DNA from: Candidatus Heimdallarchaeota archaeon
Lineage (GTDB): Archaea; Asgardarchaeota; Heimdallarchaeia; Heimdallarchaeales; Heimdallarchaeaceae
Assembly: GCA_016839985.1 (NCBI GenBank)
Contig: JAEOTG010000283.1
Span: 1 to 17,103, forward strand
Reading direction: 5' to 3'
DNA: 17,103 nt
The notes under the pieces were generated by a model, which did no database searches, was not told where the DNA came from, and was given only the letters and a program-made list of their open reading frames with translations. Both the position numbers and the translations under genes were made by a program. This document shows, piece after piece, positions 7,352 through 14,754 of this stretch; position 1 is the first letter of the stretch; each line of letters opens with the position of its first letter.

Positions 7352-9121
7352 TTATTTATCCTTTTTACTTAAATATATTTGGTGTATTTCTTCAGTTGAA
7401 GTTGCTTGTTCAGCTAATCTGTCTTCAACCATTTTACCTGTAAATCTAGGAAATCTTAAAGCTAATCCATCTGATTCCCTTTCTAGTTCTCCTTTTGCGC
7501 AAGTATGCATAGGACTTACTGTAATTTCAGCCCCTTCTACTTCTATAACAATCTGAGGATCAAACCATACAGGACTTTCTATTTCACTTTCAACTTCTTT
7601 TGGTTTATCTCTACTTAAAGGTTTTAACATTTTGTACAGAATATCTAGATCTTCATCAGAAAAACCTGCTCCAACCCAAGTAAAGGTTTGATAAACTAAA
7701 TTTTCTGGATTATAACAACCTAAAAGAAAAGTTCCATATTTACCTGCTCTTTTCCCTTTACCATAATCAGCACCTATGATAACCAAATCAAAGGTATCTG
7801 GTAGAATATAATCCTGCTTAAATTTAACCCAATTCCATCCACGAGCCCCCGCTTGATAAATTGAATCTGGAGAAACATCCTTTCCCATTACTCCTTCACA
7901 GCTGTTTTCTAATGCTTGATTAAAGAAAATCTCTATGTCATCTGTATTATCAACCACCAATTGATGAGAGAATTTAATATTCTCTGTTTCCTTTATTATT
8001 TCTGTCAACAATTTCCTTCTTTCAATATACTCAGTATCTAGTCTTGATTCATTGTAACAATACAGAACATCAAAAAGATAAACCCTAACAGGGATTTCCT
8101 CAATTTTCTGATCAACATCATATTTTCTTTTTCTTTGTGCTACTTGTTGGAATGGGAGTATTTTTTCCTTTGTTGAATCGTATGCAACAATTTCACCTTC
8201 AATGATTATTTCGTCTTCAATTGCTGCTTCTTTTATGAACCTATTCACATCTGGGAACTGATTAGTGATATCTTCAGGTTTTCGGGAAAAAAGTTTGATA
8301 TCATCTCCCTTTTTATGGATTTGTACTCTTAATCCATCATATTTATATTCCAAAGAGCATTTACCACCAAATTTCTCTAGAAGTTCTTCAGAACTAGATA
8401 CCCTTTGAGCAAGCATTACGCGAATCGGATTAAACAATCTAACTTCTATTTGTTTGACTGCTTCTATGCCTCCTTCATACAATTGTTCTGCTACAAATCC
8501 TATATCTGCATTACTGTTATATGCTCTTTCTAACAAAGGTTTGCTCTCTCTTGAACCAGTTTTAGAAACTGAAAGAGCTTCTAACAGAAGATGTGACTCA
8601 ATCCCTATTCTAAGTTGACCTATAACAATTCGTATTATAAAACGTGCTTCTAGAGGTTTAACTTTTGATATCAAACCTGCTAATGTTTTAATTTTTTTAT
8701 CTGCAGAACCTTCTCCAGACATCTTAGCTATTTTATCTAAGATCTCCCAGACTTCGCTAATTTCATATTCTTTATCTTCTTCTTTTGTTTGAGTAAATGA
8801 AAGAAGGCTAGTTTGAGATTTTTTTTCAAGTAGTTGATGGGTTGTTTTACCTAAATCTCCAATTTCCTCAAATGTATTCATTATTGATTTTTCACTTGTA
8901 CCAGTTGCAAGAGATAAGGCTTTGATAACCATTTTTTCAGCTAACATCAATTTTATTCCTACAAAATCGGGGTACAATTTACCTAAAGTCAAGAAAGTTA
9001 TTTTGCCTATCTCATCTGAAACTGAATGTTTTAGAGTATCTGCTAATATATCAATCATTTCAAGTTTCTTTTGTGTTTTTTCTAATTCAAAATAACATTT
9101 ACTCAGTTCATTGAATTTCAC
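7352..9121 (-). CDS. lig: ATP-dependent DNA ligase (archaeal LigI type)
   Basis: A 589-residue archaeal/eukaryal-type ligase that seals nicks in duplex DNA, joining Okazaki fragments and repair products. An alpha-helical DNA-binding domain occupies about 1-225. The adenylation domain carries motif I KYDGLR with the AMP-accepting Lys260, LFSRKPEDIT (277-286), EGEIVAYD (308-315), EGVMGKD (409-415) and WVKFK (431-435). The C-terminal OB domain ends with RFPRFTGK (556-563). QTSLLSF at 103-109 fits a QxxLxxF PCNA-interacting box at the same location as the PIP box of Pyrococcus ligase. The length is normal and the domains look intact. The start is GTG with AAGGAT eight bases upstream. The gene sits 19 bases after the GIFT-domain gene and 13 bases before the helical gene, so the three form an operon. 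Confidence 0.97.
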   Translation of the reverse strand: MKFNELSKCYFELEKTQKKLEMIDILADTLKHSVSDEIGKITFLTLGKLYPDFVGIKLMLAEKMVIKALSLATGTSEKSIMNTFEEIGDLGKTTHQLLEKKSQTSLLSFTQTKEEDKEYEISEVWEILDKIAKMSGEGSADKKIKTLAGLISKVKPLEARFIIRIVIGQLRIGIESHLLLEALSVSKTGSRESKPLLERAYNSNADIGFVAEQLYEGGIEAVKQIEVRLFNPIRVMLAQRVSSSEELLEKFGGKCSLEYKYDGLRVQIHKKGDDIKLFSRKPEDITNQFPDVNRFIKEAAIEDEIIIEGEIVAYDSTKEKILPFQQVAQRKRKYDVDQKIEEIPVRVYLFDVLYCYNESRLDTEYIERRKLLTEIIKETENIKFSHQLVVDNTDDIEIFFNQALENSCEGVMGKDVSPDSIYQAGARGWNWVKFKQDYILPDTFDLVIIGADYGKGKRAGKYGTFLLGCYNPENLVYQTFTWVGAGFSDEDLDILYKMLKPLSRDKPKEVESEIESPVWFDPQIVIEVEGAEITVSPMHTCAKGELERESDGLALRFPRFTGKMVEDRLAEQATSTEEIHQIYLSKKDK

Positions 9122-9140
9122 ATTAATCGATCCTTGAGAA

Positions 9141-10508
9141 TTACTTTCTTTTCTTTGGTTGTTCCTTTAGTTCTAATAGTATTTCACTCATAATATGTAT
9201 CAAATTTGCACTCAGAACATCGACGCTGTTTTTTAGTTTGCGTATTGCAAGAACTAAGGCATTTATATTCACTCTTTCTTGTGGTTCTCTTATTTGTGTT
9301 GAAGGAATCATATCTTGAGGCTCTATATCTTTGAGTTTATCATCAAACCACATTAGGTCTTTTTCAAATTGATCAGCTGGAGTTGGGACTGGCATATCTG
9401 CTATATCGACTTCTTTTCTTGCAGGTTCAGCACTCTCTTCTTTTTCTTCTCTCTCACGTAATTTCTCAAGGTAAGGTAAAACCTGAGTATAATCTATTCC
9501 CTTTCTTCGAGCCATATCTGTAATTAAGATATCCCTATATCCAGGATCCTCAATGTTAAGAGTGTCTACTTCGTCTTCTAAATCTTGAATAACTGAAAGA
9601 GCTTCATAAATGTCTTCCTTCTTTAATTTAGGAACCTCCTCAGCAACCTCTGGTTTTTGAGCTTTTACTTCTTGTTTTAGCATTTCCATTGCTTTCATTA
9701 CTTCAGTTTTTACAGAGTCTCTTTCTCCCCTTTGAAGAGCTTCTTTAACCATGTCAACTTTAGTAAGAGAATCAGAAACAGGAGTTTCAACTTCAGCTAC
9801 AGCTTCTTCTTTCTTAGCTTTCACAGCGGGTTTTTCCTTTTTTAGTGGTGTATCTGCTATATTATTGAAAATATTAGCTGCTAGCTTTTTATTGTCTCTT
9901 AAGTCTATTCCTGATTTTTTATCAGAAAGCATTAAATAAGAACCACATACAAAAACTGTTCCTAGTCCATAAGAAGTCTTAGCCATAACAGTAGCACTTG
10001 GAGGATCGCTTGAATTATCGGTTCTTGCTAATTCTTCAACATCCTTTCCAATATGTACTGAACAACCGGAAACAAATGTGATGTTTTCTATTCCCTCCGT
10101 AAGAGGACTAGCATAAATATTAGTAATTACAACGTTACTTTCTAATTTTAGATCAAAATTTTGGTAATCAAATATTTGATTTGCGACCAATTCTATATCA
10201 AAGTGCTTCAACAATGTGTTTAGGTTAGTGTTTAAACCCTTATCACCACCAGCATTGGCGAAAATTGCTAAACAACCTCCTTCATCAACATATCGGAGCA
10301 AAGCCTTTATTTCATGTCCATACATTTTACTTCCATCCGGACATAAAAAGACGAAAATCTCAGCATTTGATACCATACTATATTTTATTGGATATGTATC
10401 ATATTTTCTAACCTTATGACCATTTTTTTCGAGCAATTCAGCTAGTTTCTGAAAATTATCTCCTATATTACCTCTTTCTTTTTGTGTTTCATCAAATAAA
10501 ATATTCAT
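9141..10508 (-). CDS. GIFT-domain protein resembling IFT52, with helical C-terminal half
   Basis: A 455-residue soluble protein. Residues 1-218 form a Rossmann-like alpha-beta domain resembling the GIFT (GldG/IFT52) domain of eukaryotic intraflagellar-transport protein IFT52. Recognisable stretches are: FDETQKERGNIGDNFQKL at the start; IKALLRYVDEGGCLAIFANA, which corresponds to the 'LxxYLDSGGDVFV' strand; GGDKGLNTNLNTLLKHFDI, matching IFT52 'GG...DTNINFLLEEYGI'; and GLGTVFVCGSYLMLSDK, matching 'GGKLAVLGSCHMFSDQ'. GIFT domains are non-catalytic and bind ligands or partners. A charged linker (219-295), two helical sections (299-355, 411-447) and a basic end PKKRK follow. The start ATG is set by GGTG five bases upstream. 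It leads the ligase operon. A GldG or DUF4350-type bacterial member is the main alternative. Confidence 0.75.
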   Translation of the reverse strand: MNILFDETQKERGNIGDNFQKLAELLEKNGHKVRKYDTYPIKYSMVSNAEIFVFLCPDGSKMYGHEIKALLRYVDEGGCLAIFANAGGDKGLNTNLNTLLKHFDIELVANQIFDYQNFDLKLESNVVITNIYASPLTEGIENITFVSGCSVHIGKDVEELARTDNSSDPPSATVMAKTSYGLGTVFVCGSYLMLSDKKSGIDLRDNKKLAANIFNNIADTPLKKEKPAVKAKKEEAVAEVETPVSDSLTKVDMVKEALQRGERDSVKTEVMKAMEMLKQEVKAQKPEVAEEVPKLKKEDIYEALSVIQDLEDEVDTLNIEDPGYRDILITDMARRKGIDYTQVLPYLEKLREREEKEESAEPARKEVDIADMPVPTPADQFEKDLMWFDDKLKDIEPQDMIPSTQIREPQERVNINALVLAIRKLKNSVDVLSANLIHIMSEILLELKEQPKKRK

Positions 10509-10567
10509 TTGTACACCTTTAGGAATTTTTAACTTCTTAGACTCTCAACAATACTTATTGCTTTAAA

Positions 10568-10575
10568 AATATAAG
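10568..10575 (-). promoter_or_regulatory. Candidate TATA box for the GIFT-ligase operon
   Basis: CTTATATT on the minus strand, about 60 bases before the ATG at 10508. Transcription would begin near 10545 and give a leader of about 35-40 bases carrying the GGTG site. It lies in the 193-base gap shared with the ParA-like gene. TTTTTAAA just downstream is an alternative. Confidence 0.3.
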
Positions 10576-10606
10576 TTTGCTGTTAATTTAAACTTAAATA
10601 CAAAAA

Positions 10607-10621
10607 AGTCTTATAAAGACT
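10607..10621 (+). promoter_or_regulatory. TATA box inside a 15-bp dyad, ParA-like gene promoter
   Basis: AGTCTT-ATA-AAGACT has perfect six-base arms around a three-base centre and contains the TATA-like CTTATAAA (10610-10617), preceded by an A-run that could be a BRE. The predicted start near 10640 would leave about 60 bases of leader. A symmetric site covering a TATA box is where a dimeric repressor would act, but that is inference. Confidence 0.35.
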
Positions 10622-10701
10622 AAGAAATGATAATTAGTAGTTAATAACTGTCAAAAAGTTGAAATCATAATAGAATTAATAATGATATATCCGGTGTTTG
10701 A

Positions 10702-11553
10702 ATGAGTGCTATAGATTTTAAAGAAGCTCTAGCTTTATCAAAAGAGAGTCTAGACATTATTATCCTTCATTCACAGAAAGGAGGACCTGGAAAAACTACA
10801 TTATCATGTAATATTGCACATGAACTGGCAAAAAGAGGAAATAAAACCATCTTAATTGATCTAGATATTGCGCAACCAACTATACAGCATATATTTCATA
10901 TACCTGATAACAAAGTAAATGCAACCATTAATGATGTTCTTTTAGGAAAAAAACAAGTAAGTGAAGATGTAGTTATTGAAACTGACAATCCCAATCTTTA
11001 TCTGATTGTTGCAAAAGAGAATGTTGAATATGGAGAAGGATTATTGTCTTTATTAGAAGGAATTCAACAATTTTCCTTTTTTGCTCTGCATGAAATGACA
11101 AAATTCCTCCTTAGATTAGGTTTCAGATACATTGTTTATGATTGTGCACCTGGATATAGAATGGAATCAGTAAATGCTGCTGCAATAGCTGATGCTAGAA
11201 TATTTGTAATGAGACCATCTACATTTAGTTTTGCTGGTGCTAAACAAATGCTAAGTTCTATCTACAAAAAACTAGCAATCAGCTCTTTGAATTTCTTTGT
11301 TTTTAATCAACTTCCTCCAGAGCTCAAGGATGAAAGTCAAAAACTCTTAGAATCATGGAAGAATGAGATAATTGAAATGTATAAACCTGATAAGATTGAT
11401 TTCCTAGATTTTCTTCCATTATCTTCTGCAATTATGGAATTAGGAATCAAGGGGGAGTATATTTTTCCTGAAGATGAACCATTATACAAAAAATTAACTC
11501 AGTTAGTTGATGTTGTTACAACCAATATCAGCAAAATGAAAGAAAAGAAATAA
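10702..11553 (+). CDS. ParA/MinD-family deviant Walker ATPase
   Basis: A 283-residue SIMIBI-class ATPase. The deviant Walker A KGGPGKTT (26-33) keeps the signature Lys26 and catalytic Lys31, but has Pro where Val is usual (KGGVGKT). Asp53 and Asp55 in LIDLDIAQPT form the A' motif, and DCAPG (147-151) is the switch II/Walker B element. FVFNQLPP (199-206) corresponds to the NQ/NK-type base-recognition strand. Such ATPases dimerise on ATP and position DNA, protein complexes or membrane-bound machinery. There is no C-terminal amphipathic MinD-type membrane helix beyond a short KMKEKK end. No parB or centromere-like repeats flank it, so a chromosome-partition role is not supported. The ATG has GGTG five bases upstream. 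The next gene appears to have its own promoter, so this may be a monocistronic unit. Confidence 0.9.
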   Translation: MSAIDFKEALALSKESLDIIILHSQKGGPGKTTLSCNIAHELAKRGNKTILIDLDIAQPTIQHIFHIPDNKVNATINDVLLGKKQVSEDVVIETDNPNLYLIVAKENVEYGEGLLSLLEGIQQFSFFALHEMTKFLLRLGFRYIVYDCAPGYRMESVNAAAIADARIFVMRPSTFSFAGAKQMLSSIYKKLAISSLNFFVFNQLPPELKDESQKLLESWKNEIIEMYKPDKIDFLDFLPLSSAIMELGIKGEYIFPEDEPLYKKLTQLVDVVTTNISKMKEKK

Positions 11554-11597
11554 ACAAGAAATCTCTAATACTTATCTGCAAAATCAATGGACAGTTG

Positions 11598-11611
11598 CCG
11601 AAATTTTATAT
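11598..11611 (+). promoter_or_regulatory. BRE/TATA promoter giving a leaderless zinc-ribbon transcript
   Basis: CCGAAA followed by TTTTATAT reads as a BRE plus TATA box. Its centre is 28 bases before the ATG at 11636, so the transcript should start at or within two bases of the start codon. No SD precedes that ATG. Confidence 0.55.
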
Positions 11612-11635
11612 TACCCTTTGTATATTGTATTTTCA

Positions 11636-12622
11636 ATGAGTGAATTAACAAAATTTCAATGTCCTTATTGTAATTCTCCACTGGAAATAAATCCAGAGGA
11701 TAAAATTTTCAACTGCGTGTCTTGTGGTCAAGCAATTTTATCAGATGGAAGTAAATTCGAAAACCACTATATTCTTGAAAATACAATCAGTCAAAAACAA
11801 GTACATGATATTGTAAAGAATTTCATTAGAAAAAAAGGATATCTACGAGGAATTAGAGGATACAAAATAACTCAAGTAACTCCTATCTTGACTCCTTTTT
11901 GGTGTGTTACTACTGATGCATATACTCATTTCGTTGGTTATCTAAGGTACTCTGAAACAAAAACTCGAACAGTAGGTACAGGAAAAAACAGAAGAACAGT
12001 GACTGAACATGTTACAGTTTATAGACCTGTTGATAATGAAATCAATGAAAAAAGAGTAGACGTTCTGCTTGGGAGAAGAGGAAGTTCTATTTATGGTTAT
12101 GATAAAGTGAAGAATCTTCTTAGATCCCAATTCTCGAATGCTGTGCCTTTTAACTATGATCGTTTAGCTGGAGCAGAAAAGGAATTTGATTATTTATCTT
12201 CAGAGATATCCTTAGATGCTGCAAATCAATTAGGTAAAACAATTGTTTTTGATGATCACAGATCTAGAGCGGAGAAAGCTTGCACCAAGGTCTTTGATTG
12301 TGCAACTCAAATATCATACACTGGAACATATTTTGTGCATGCTCCAGTTTGGCAAATCGAATACATCTTTAAAGATGAAACATACAGAATAGCAATACTT
12401 GGAAGTACGGGGAGTGTAATTTTAGGAGAAATTCCTGTTACAACAAGATTCAGAGTTATTTTCCTTACGCTATCTATCCTCTTCCTAGGTGGTGGAGGAG
12501 CTGTAAGCTATTTCTTCAGTGATCAAGTAGCTGTACCAATAATTGCTGGTATTGTAGCAGCTGTTATAGGGTTCTTTACGCTGAAGAATACGTTTAAGCC
12601 TATGAGTGTACATGGAGGTTAA
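11636..12622 (+). CDS. Zinc-ribbon membrane protein, first of a tandem pair
   Basis: A 328-residue protein with an N-terminal zinc ribbon, CPYC (Cys9, Cys12) and CVSC (Cys27, Cys30). A soluble middle of about 230 residues follows, with a basic loop near TGKNRRT. The end has two hydrophobic helices, about 273-294 and 299-316. Before the helices is FVHAPVWQIEY...AILGSTGSVILGEIP, a 'P-x-W-x-x-x-Y ... TG ... P' block. It recurs in the next gene and in bacterial zinc-ribbon membrane proteins of unknown role. The start ATG 11636 is preferred to the in-frame TTG at 11618 because the promoter predicts a leaderless message there. The stop overlaps the SD of the next gene, so the two are translated together. 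The function is unknown; a membrane-anchored scaffold with a cytosolic ribbon is inferred. Confidence 0.8.
   Translation: MSELTKFQCPYCNSPLEINPEDKIFNCVSCGQAILSDGSKFENHYILENTISQKQVHDIVKNFIRKKGYLRGIRGYKITQVTPILTPFWCVTTDAYTHFVGYLRYSETKTRTVGTGKNRRTVTEHVTVYRPVDNEINEKRVDVLLGRRGSSIYGYDKVKNLLRSQFSNAVPFNYDRLAGAEKEFDYLSSEISLDAANQLGKTIVFDDHRSRAEKACTKVFDCATQISYTGTYFVHAPVWQIEYIFKDETYRIAILGSTGSVILGEIPVTTRFRVIFLTLSILFLGGGGAVSYFFSDQVAVPIIAGIVAAVIGFFTLKNTFKPMSVHGG
12614..12619 (+). promoter_or_regulatory. Shine-Dalgarno overlapping the upstream stop
   Basis: GGAGGT sits in the last codons of the first zinc-ribbon gene, six bases before the ATG of the second. It is the strongest SD match in the window and implies coupled translation of the pair. 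Confidence 0.55.
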
Positions 12623-12625
12623 AAA

Positions 12626-13594
12626 ATGAAAAGTATAATGTGTCCAAATTGTTCAGCTCCACTTGAAATGGAGGATACTCAGACTCATGTTACATGCCCT
12701 TATTGTAATGTTACAAGTGAATTGAAGAAAGTCAAAGAATTAATTGAACATTATATGTTACCTGTGATGTATGATGCAGAACAAATCAGAACAGAGCTAG
12801 TAGGAGATATCCTTAAGCACCCAGGAACACCAGAAGATTTGCATAAATCACTTAAAATAACAAAACTAGGCTTGAAGTTTATACCTTATTTTATTGTTAC
12901 AGTTCATCTTCGCACTGAATATTCAGGTGTCGGTGAATATGCAACTTATAGCTTCCGTTATAAATCAGGCTATAGAAACATAGATTTCCACCCAAAACCT
13001 GAACAAGGAGTATTTGATGATGAAAGGGAATTTATCATTTATGCAGCTGAAGAAATAAATAATGAACTTCTCAATTTTGAAATATCAACAAGGGGAAAAG
13101 TATATTTCCAAGCACTTGAAGCTGAAAAAGTAAGAGCAGATGTGGCTTCAAGTGTCTTTGATCTTGAGCAAGCAAAAGCAGAAGCAATTAATTCAATGAA
13201 AGAAATTCATAAAGGCTTAATGCTCAAGGAATTAGCCCAAATCCAAGAAGTTAAAGATCTACCTGAAGTAAGAGGTGTTTATTTGTTACATATACCCTTT
13301 TATTTTCTAGAATTTGAAGTATCAGGTAAAAAACAAACTGCTATACTTGATGGTGCAACTGGTCGAACAGTAATTACTCAAATCCCAAGAGAAACATCTT
13401 ATTGGTTACAAGTAGGTGTGTTGTCTTTCCTTTTTGGTGCTATTGGTTTAGCTGGAATATACCTAGCAGTTCAACAAATATTCCTTTACTTCGGGATTTT
13501 TGCAGCAATTGCAGGTCTTGTTTTTGCAGCAAGAACTTTGCAACTTGGATTGAAAACAAGATACAGAGAAACTCAAAGACGAAGAAGAAGATAA
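12626..13594 (+). CDS. Zinc-ribbon membrane protein, second of a tandem pair
   Basis: A 322-residue paralogue of the preceding gene. The zinc ribbon is CPNC (Cys6, Cys9) and CPYC (Cys24, Cys27). The middle region (about 40-215) includes a charged helix at 160-205 absent from its partner. The shared block is LLHIPFYFLEF...AILDGATGRTVITQIP (220-254). Two membrane helices (about 261-280 and 284-302) follow, and the tail ends in a run of six arginines. Matching positions with its partner are H-x-P, E-(Y/F), AIL, TG, IP, T and LS-x-LF before the first helix. This indicates an old duplication, now diverged. With a three-base gap to its partner, the two probably act as a complex. The Arg-rich tail should stay on the cytosolic side. 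The function is not known. Confidence 0.8.
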   Translation: MKSIMCPNCSAPLEMEDTQTHVTCPYCNVTSELKKVKELIEHYMLPVMYDAEQIRTELVGDILKHPGTPEDLHKSLKITKLGLKFIPYFIVTVHLRTEYSGVGEYATYSFRYKSGYRNIDFHPKPEQGVFDDEREFIIYAAEEINNELLNFEISTRGKVYFQALEAEKVRADVASSVFDLEQAKAEAINSMKEIHKGLMLKELAQIQEVKDLPEVRGVYLLHIPFYFLEFEVSGKKQTAILDGATGRTVITQIPRETSYWLQVGVLSFLFGAIGLAGIYLAVQQIFLYFGIFAAIAGLVFAARTLQLGLKTRYRETQRRRRR

Positions 13595-13623
13595 AAGTTG
13601 CTTTCATAGCAATAAATTAAAAT

Positions 13624-13643
13624 CTTTCTTTCTCTCTTTTTTT
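13624..13643 (+). terminator. Pyrimidine/T-rich terminator after the zinc-ribbon pair
   Basis: A CT-rich run ending in seven T residues lies 30-50 bases after the stop of the second zinc-ribbon gene and before the HAD gene. This fits an archaeal intrinsic terminator. Confidence 0.4.
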
Positions 13644-13672
13644 ATGTATGATTATGTAAAAGGTGCGATGAA

Positions 13673-14422
13673 ATGGAAAAACTAATCCCAATCTTCTTTG
13701 ATTTTGGAGGAACTGTTGTAGATACAATTAAAATTACAAGTGCTGTTTTCAAAAAAGCTTTTGGTAAAGAATTCTCTAGAAAACAAATAATTCAGATGTA
13801 CAAAGATGCTTCTAGGAAAAGAATGAGTATGTATATGTTCTTTAAGTATCCTGTCAATCCAATAAGACTTCTTCTAAACAAGAGGAAACTAGAAAAACTG
13901 CAAAAGGAAATATTTATCGAGAAAATCCAATTAGTACCTCAGGCAAAAGATACTTTATCGAAGATAAGGAAAATTGAAGATTTAATTTTAGTAATTGTTA
14001 CACAGAATCCTACAATGGCAAACAAAGAATATTCTGATAAGGTCTTGAAAAAACTCTTTGGAAAAAACAATCCCTTTGATATAGTTTTATCTGGTGAAGA
14101 TAAGCTATCTCTTATAACAGATAATTTTGACACTGAATCAATCTCTAAAGGTGTTCTAATAGGTGATCTCCCGAATGATGTAATTGTTGCAGATATGCTA
14201 AAAATCCCTTGTTTTGGTGCTGTTTGGGGATACTCTGATGAGAGCGAAATGGATACACATTTCATTGTAGATGAATTTTCAGAACTTTATGATATGATTT
14301 TAGATCACATAGAAGATCTTAAAGAAGATGCACAAAAAGAAGATCAGCTAGAAGAGATAGAGTTTGATGAGACAGAATTTGATGATCTTGAATTTGAAGA
14401 ATTGGAATTTGAAGAAGAGTAA
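13673..14422 (+). CDS. HAD-superfamily protein with DxG active-site variant and acidic tail
   Basis: A 249-residue HAD fold. Motif I is DFGGTV with the nucleophile Asp10, but residue 12 is Gly where phosphatases have the general-acid Asp. Motif II is VTQN (Thr110), motif III is probably Lys144 in GEDK, and motif IV is IGDLPNDV (Asp165, Asp169). An alpha-helical cap lies at about 20-85. Loss of the second Asp predicts weak or altered phosphatase activity, although DxG members exist. Residues 220-249 form a very acidic tail with repeated (E/D)-F-(D/E) units, unusual for the family and possibly a partner- or metal-binding tail. The ATG is set by GGTG at 13662-13665, seven bases upstream. An overlapping ATG at 13668 is out of frame. 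The stop is five bases from the convergent atpH stop. The substrate is unknown. Confidence 0.85.
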   Translation: MEKLIPIFFDFGGTVVDTIKITSAVFKKAFGKEFSRKQIIQMYKDASRKRMSMYMFFKYPVNPIRLLLNKRKLEKLQKEIFIEKIQLVPQAKDTLSKIRKIEDLILVIVTQNPTMANKEYSDKVLKKLFGKNNPFDIVLSGEDKLSLITDNFDTESISKGVLIGDLPNDVIVADMLKIPCFGAVWGYSDESEMDTHFIVDEFSELYDMILDHIEDLKEDAQKEDQLEEIEFDETEFDDLEFEELEFEEE

Positions 14423-14427
14423 TAATT

Positions 14428-14754
14428 TTACTTCTTACCAATTTCAAGTATATAATCGGTAATCTCTTTAGCAACCTTCCCAATCTTGTTCTTAGTTTTT
14501 TCTTTTAAAAGACTAGCATCAGTTTCTGCTTTTTGGATTAAGTGCTCATATTGCGATGTATCTTTAGCTTCCTCAATTTTTTTCTTGAGAATTTCTCTTG
14601 CTTCACTTTTTGCATTCTCTAATCTTCTGATTCTATCGCTTTGAGCCTTTTCAAGTAGAAAATGTACCTCATTTTTTGTTTCCTTAATGATTTTTTCTGC
14701 TTTTTTTTCAGCAAGCTTTATTTGTTCAATTATCTCATGTTCTTTTGATGTCAA
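14428..14754 (-). CDS. atpH: A-type ATP synthase subunit H (peripheral stalk)
   Basis: A 108-residue, almost fully helical protein. It starts with KEHEIIEQIKLAEKKAEKII, the amphipathic 'IxxAExxAxxII' pattern of archaeal subunit H and V-type subunit G. Heptad-like Ala and charged residues continue through most of its length. Subunit H pairs with subunit E to form the peripheral stalks that hold the A1 head to subunit I. The start is TTG 14754, chosen because GGTG (14761-14764) lies six bases upstream; TTG at 14784 has no SD and adds an unlikely N-terminus. The start overlaps the start of divergent atpC by seven bases. A TATA-like sequence on the minus strand near 14785-14793 would leave almost no leader before the GGTG. 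Confidence 0.85.
   Translation of the reverse strand: MTSKEHEIIEQIKLAEKKAEKIIKETKNEVHFLLEKAQSDRIRRLENAKSEAREILKKKIEEAKDTSQYEHLIQKAETDASLLKEKTKNKIGKVAKEITDYILEIGKK
14716..14723 (+). promoter_or_regulatory. Candidate TATA box for atpC, inside atpH
   Basis: CTTTATTT is centred about 28 bases before the atpC ATG at 14748, predicting a leaderless atpC message. The box lies within the coding part of the oppositely oriented atpH. No SD precedes the ATG, consistent with this. Confidence 0.35.

Noticed and set aside
7194..7556. Plus-strand open frame across the helical gene and ligase end
   Set aside because: It crosses two well-supported minus-strand genes; Ser/Leu-rich shadow composition.
11618..11635. 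In-frame TTG at 11618 as the first zinc-ribbon start
   Set aside because: The promoter at 11598-11611 would place transcription start after this codon; ATG 11636 is preferred.
13939..14265. Antisense open frame inside the HAD gene
   Set aside because: The HAD motifs on the plus strand account for this stretch; no independent support.
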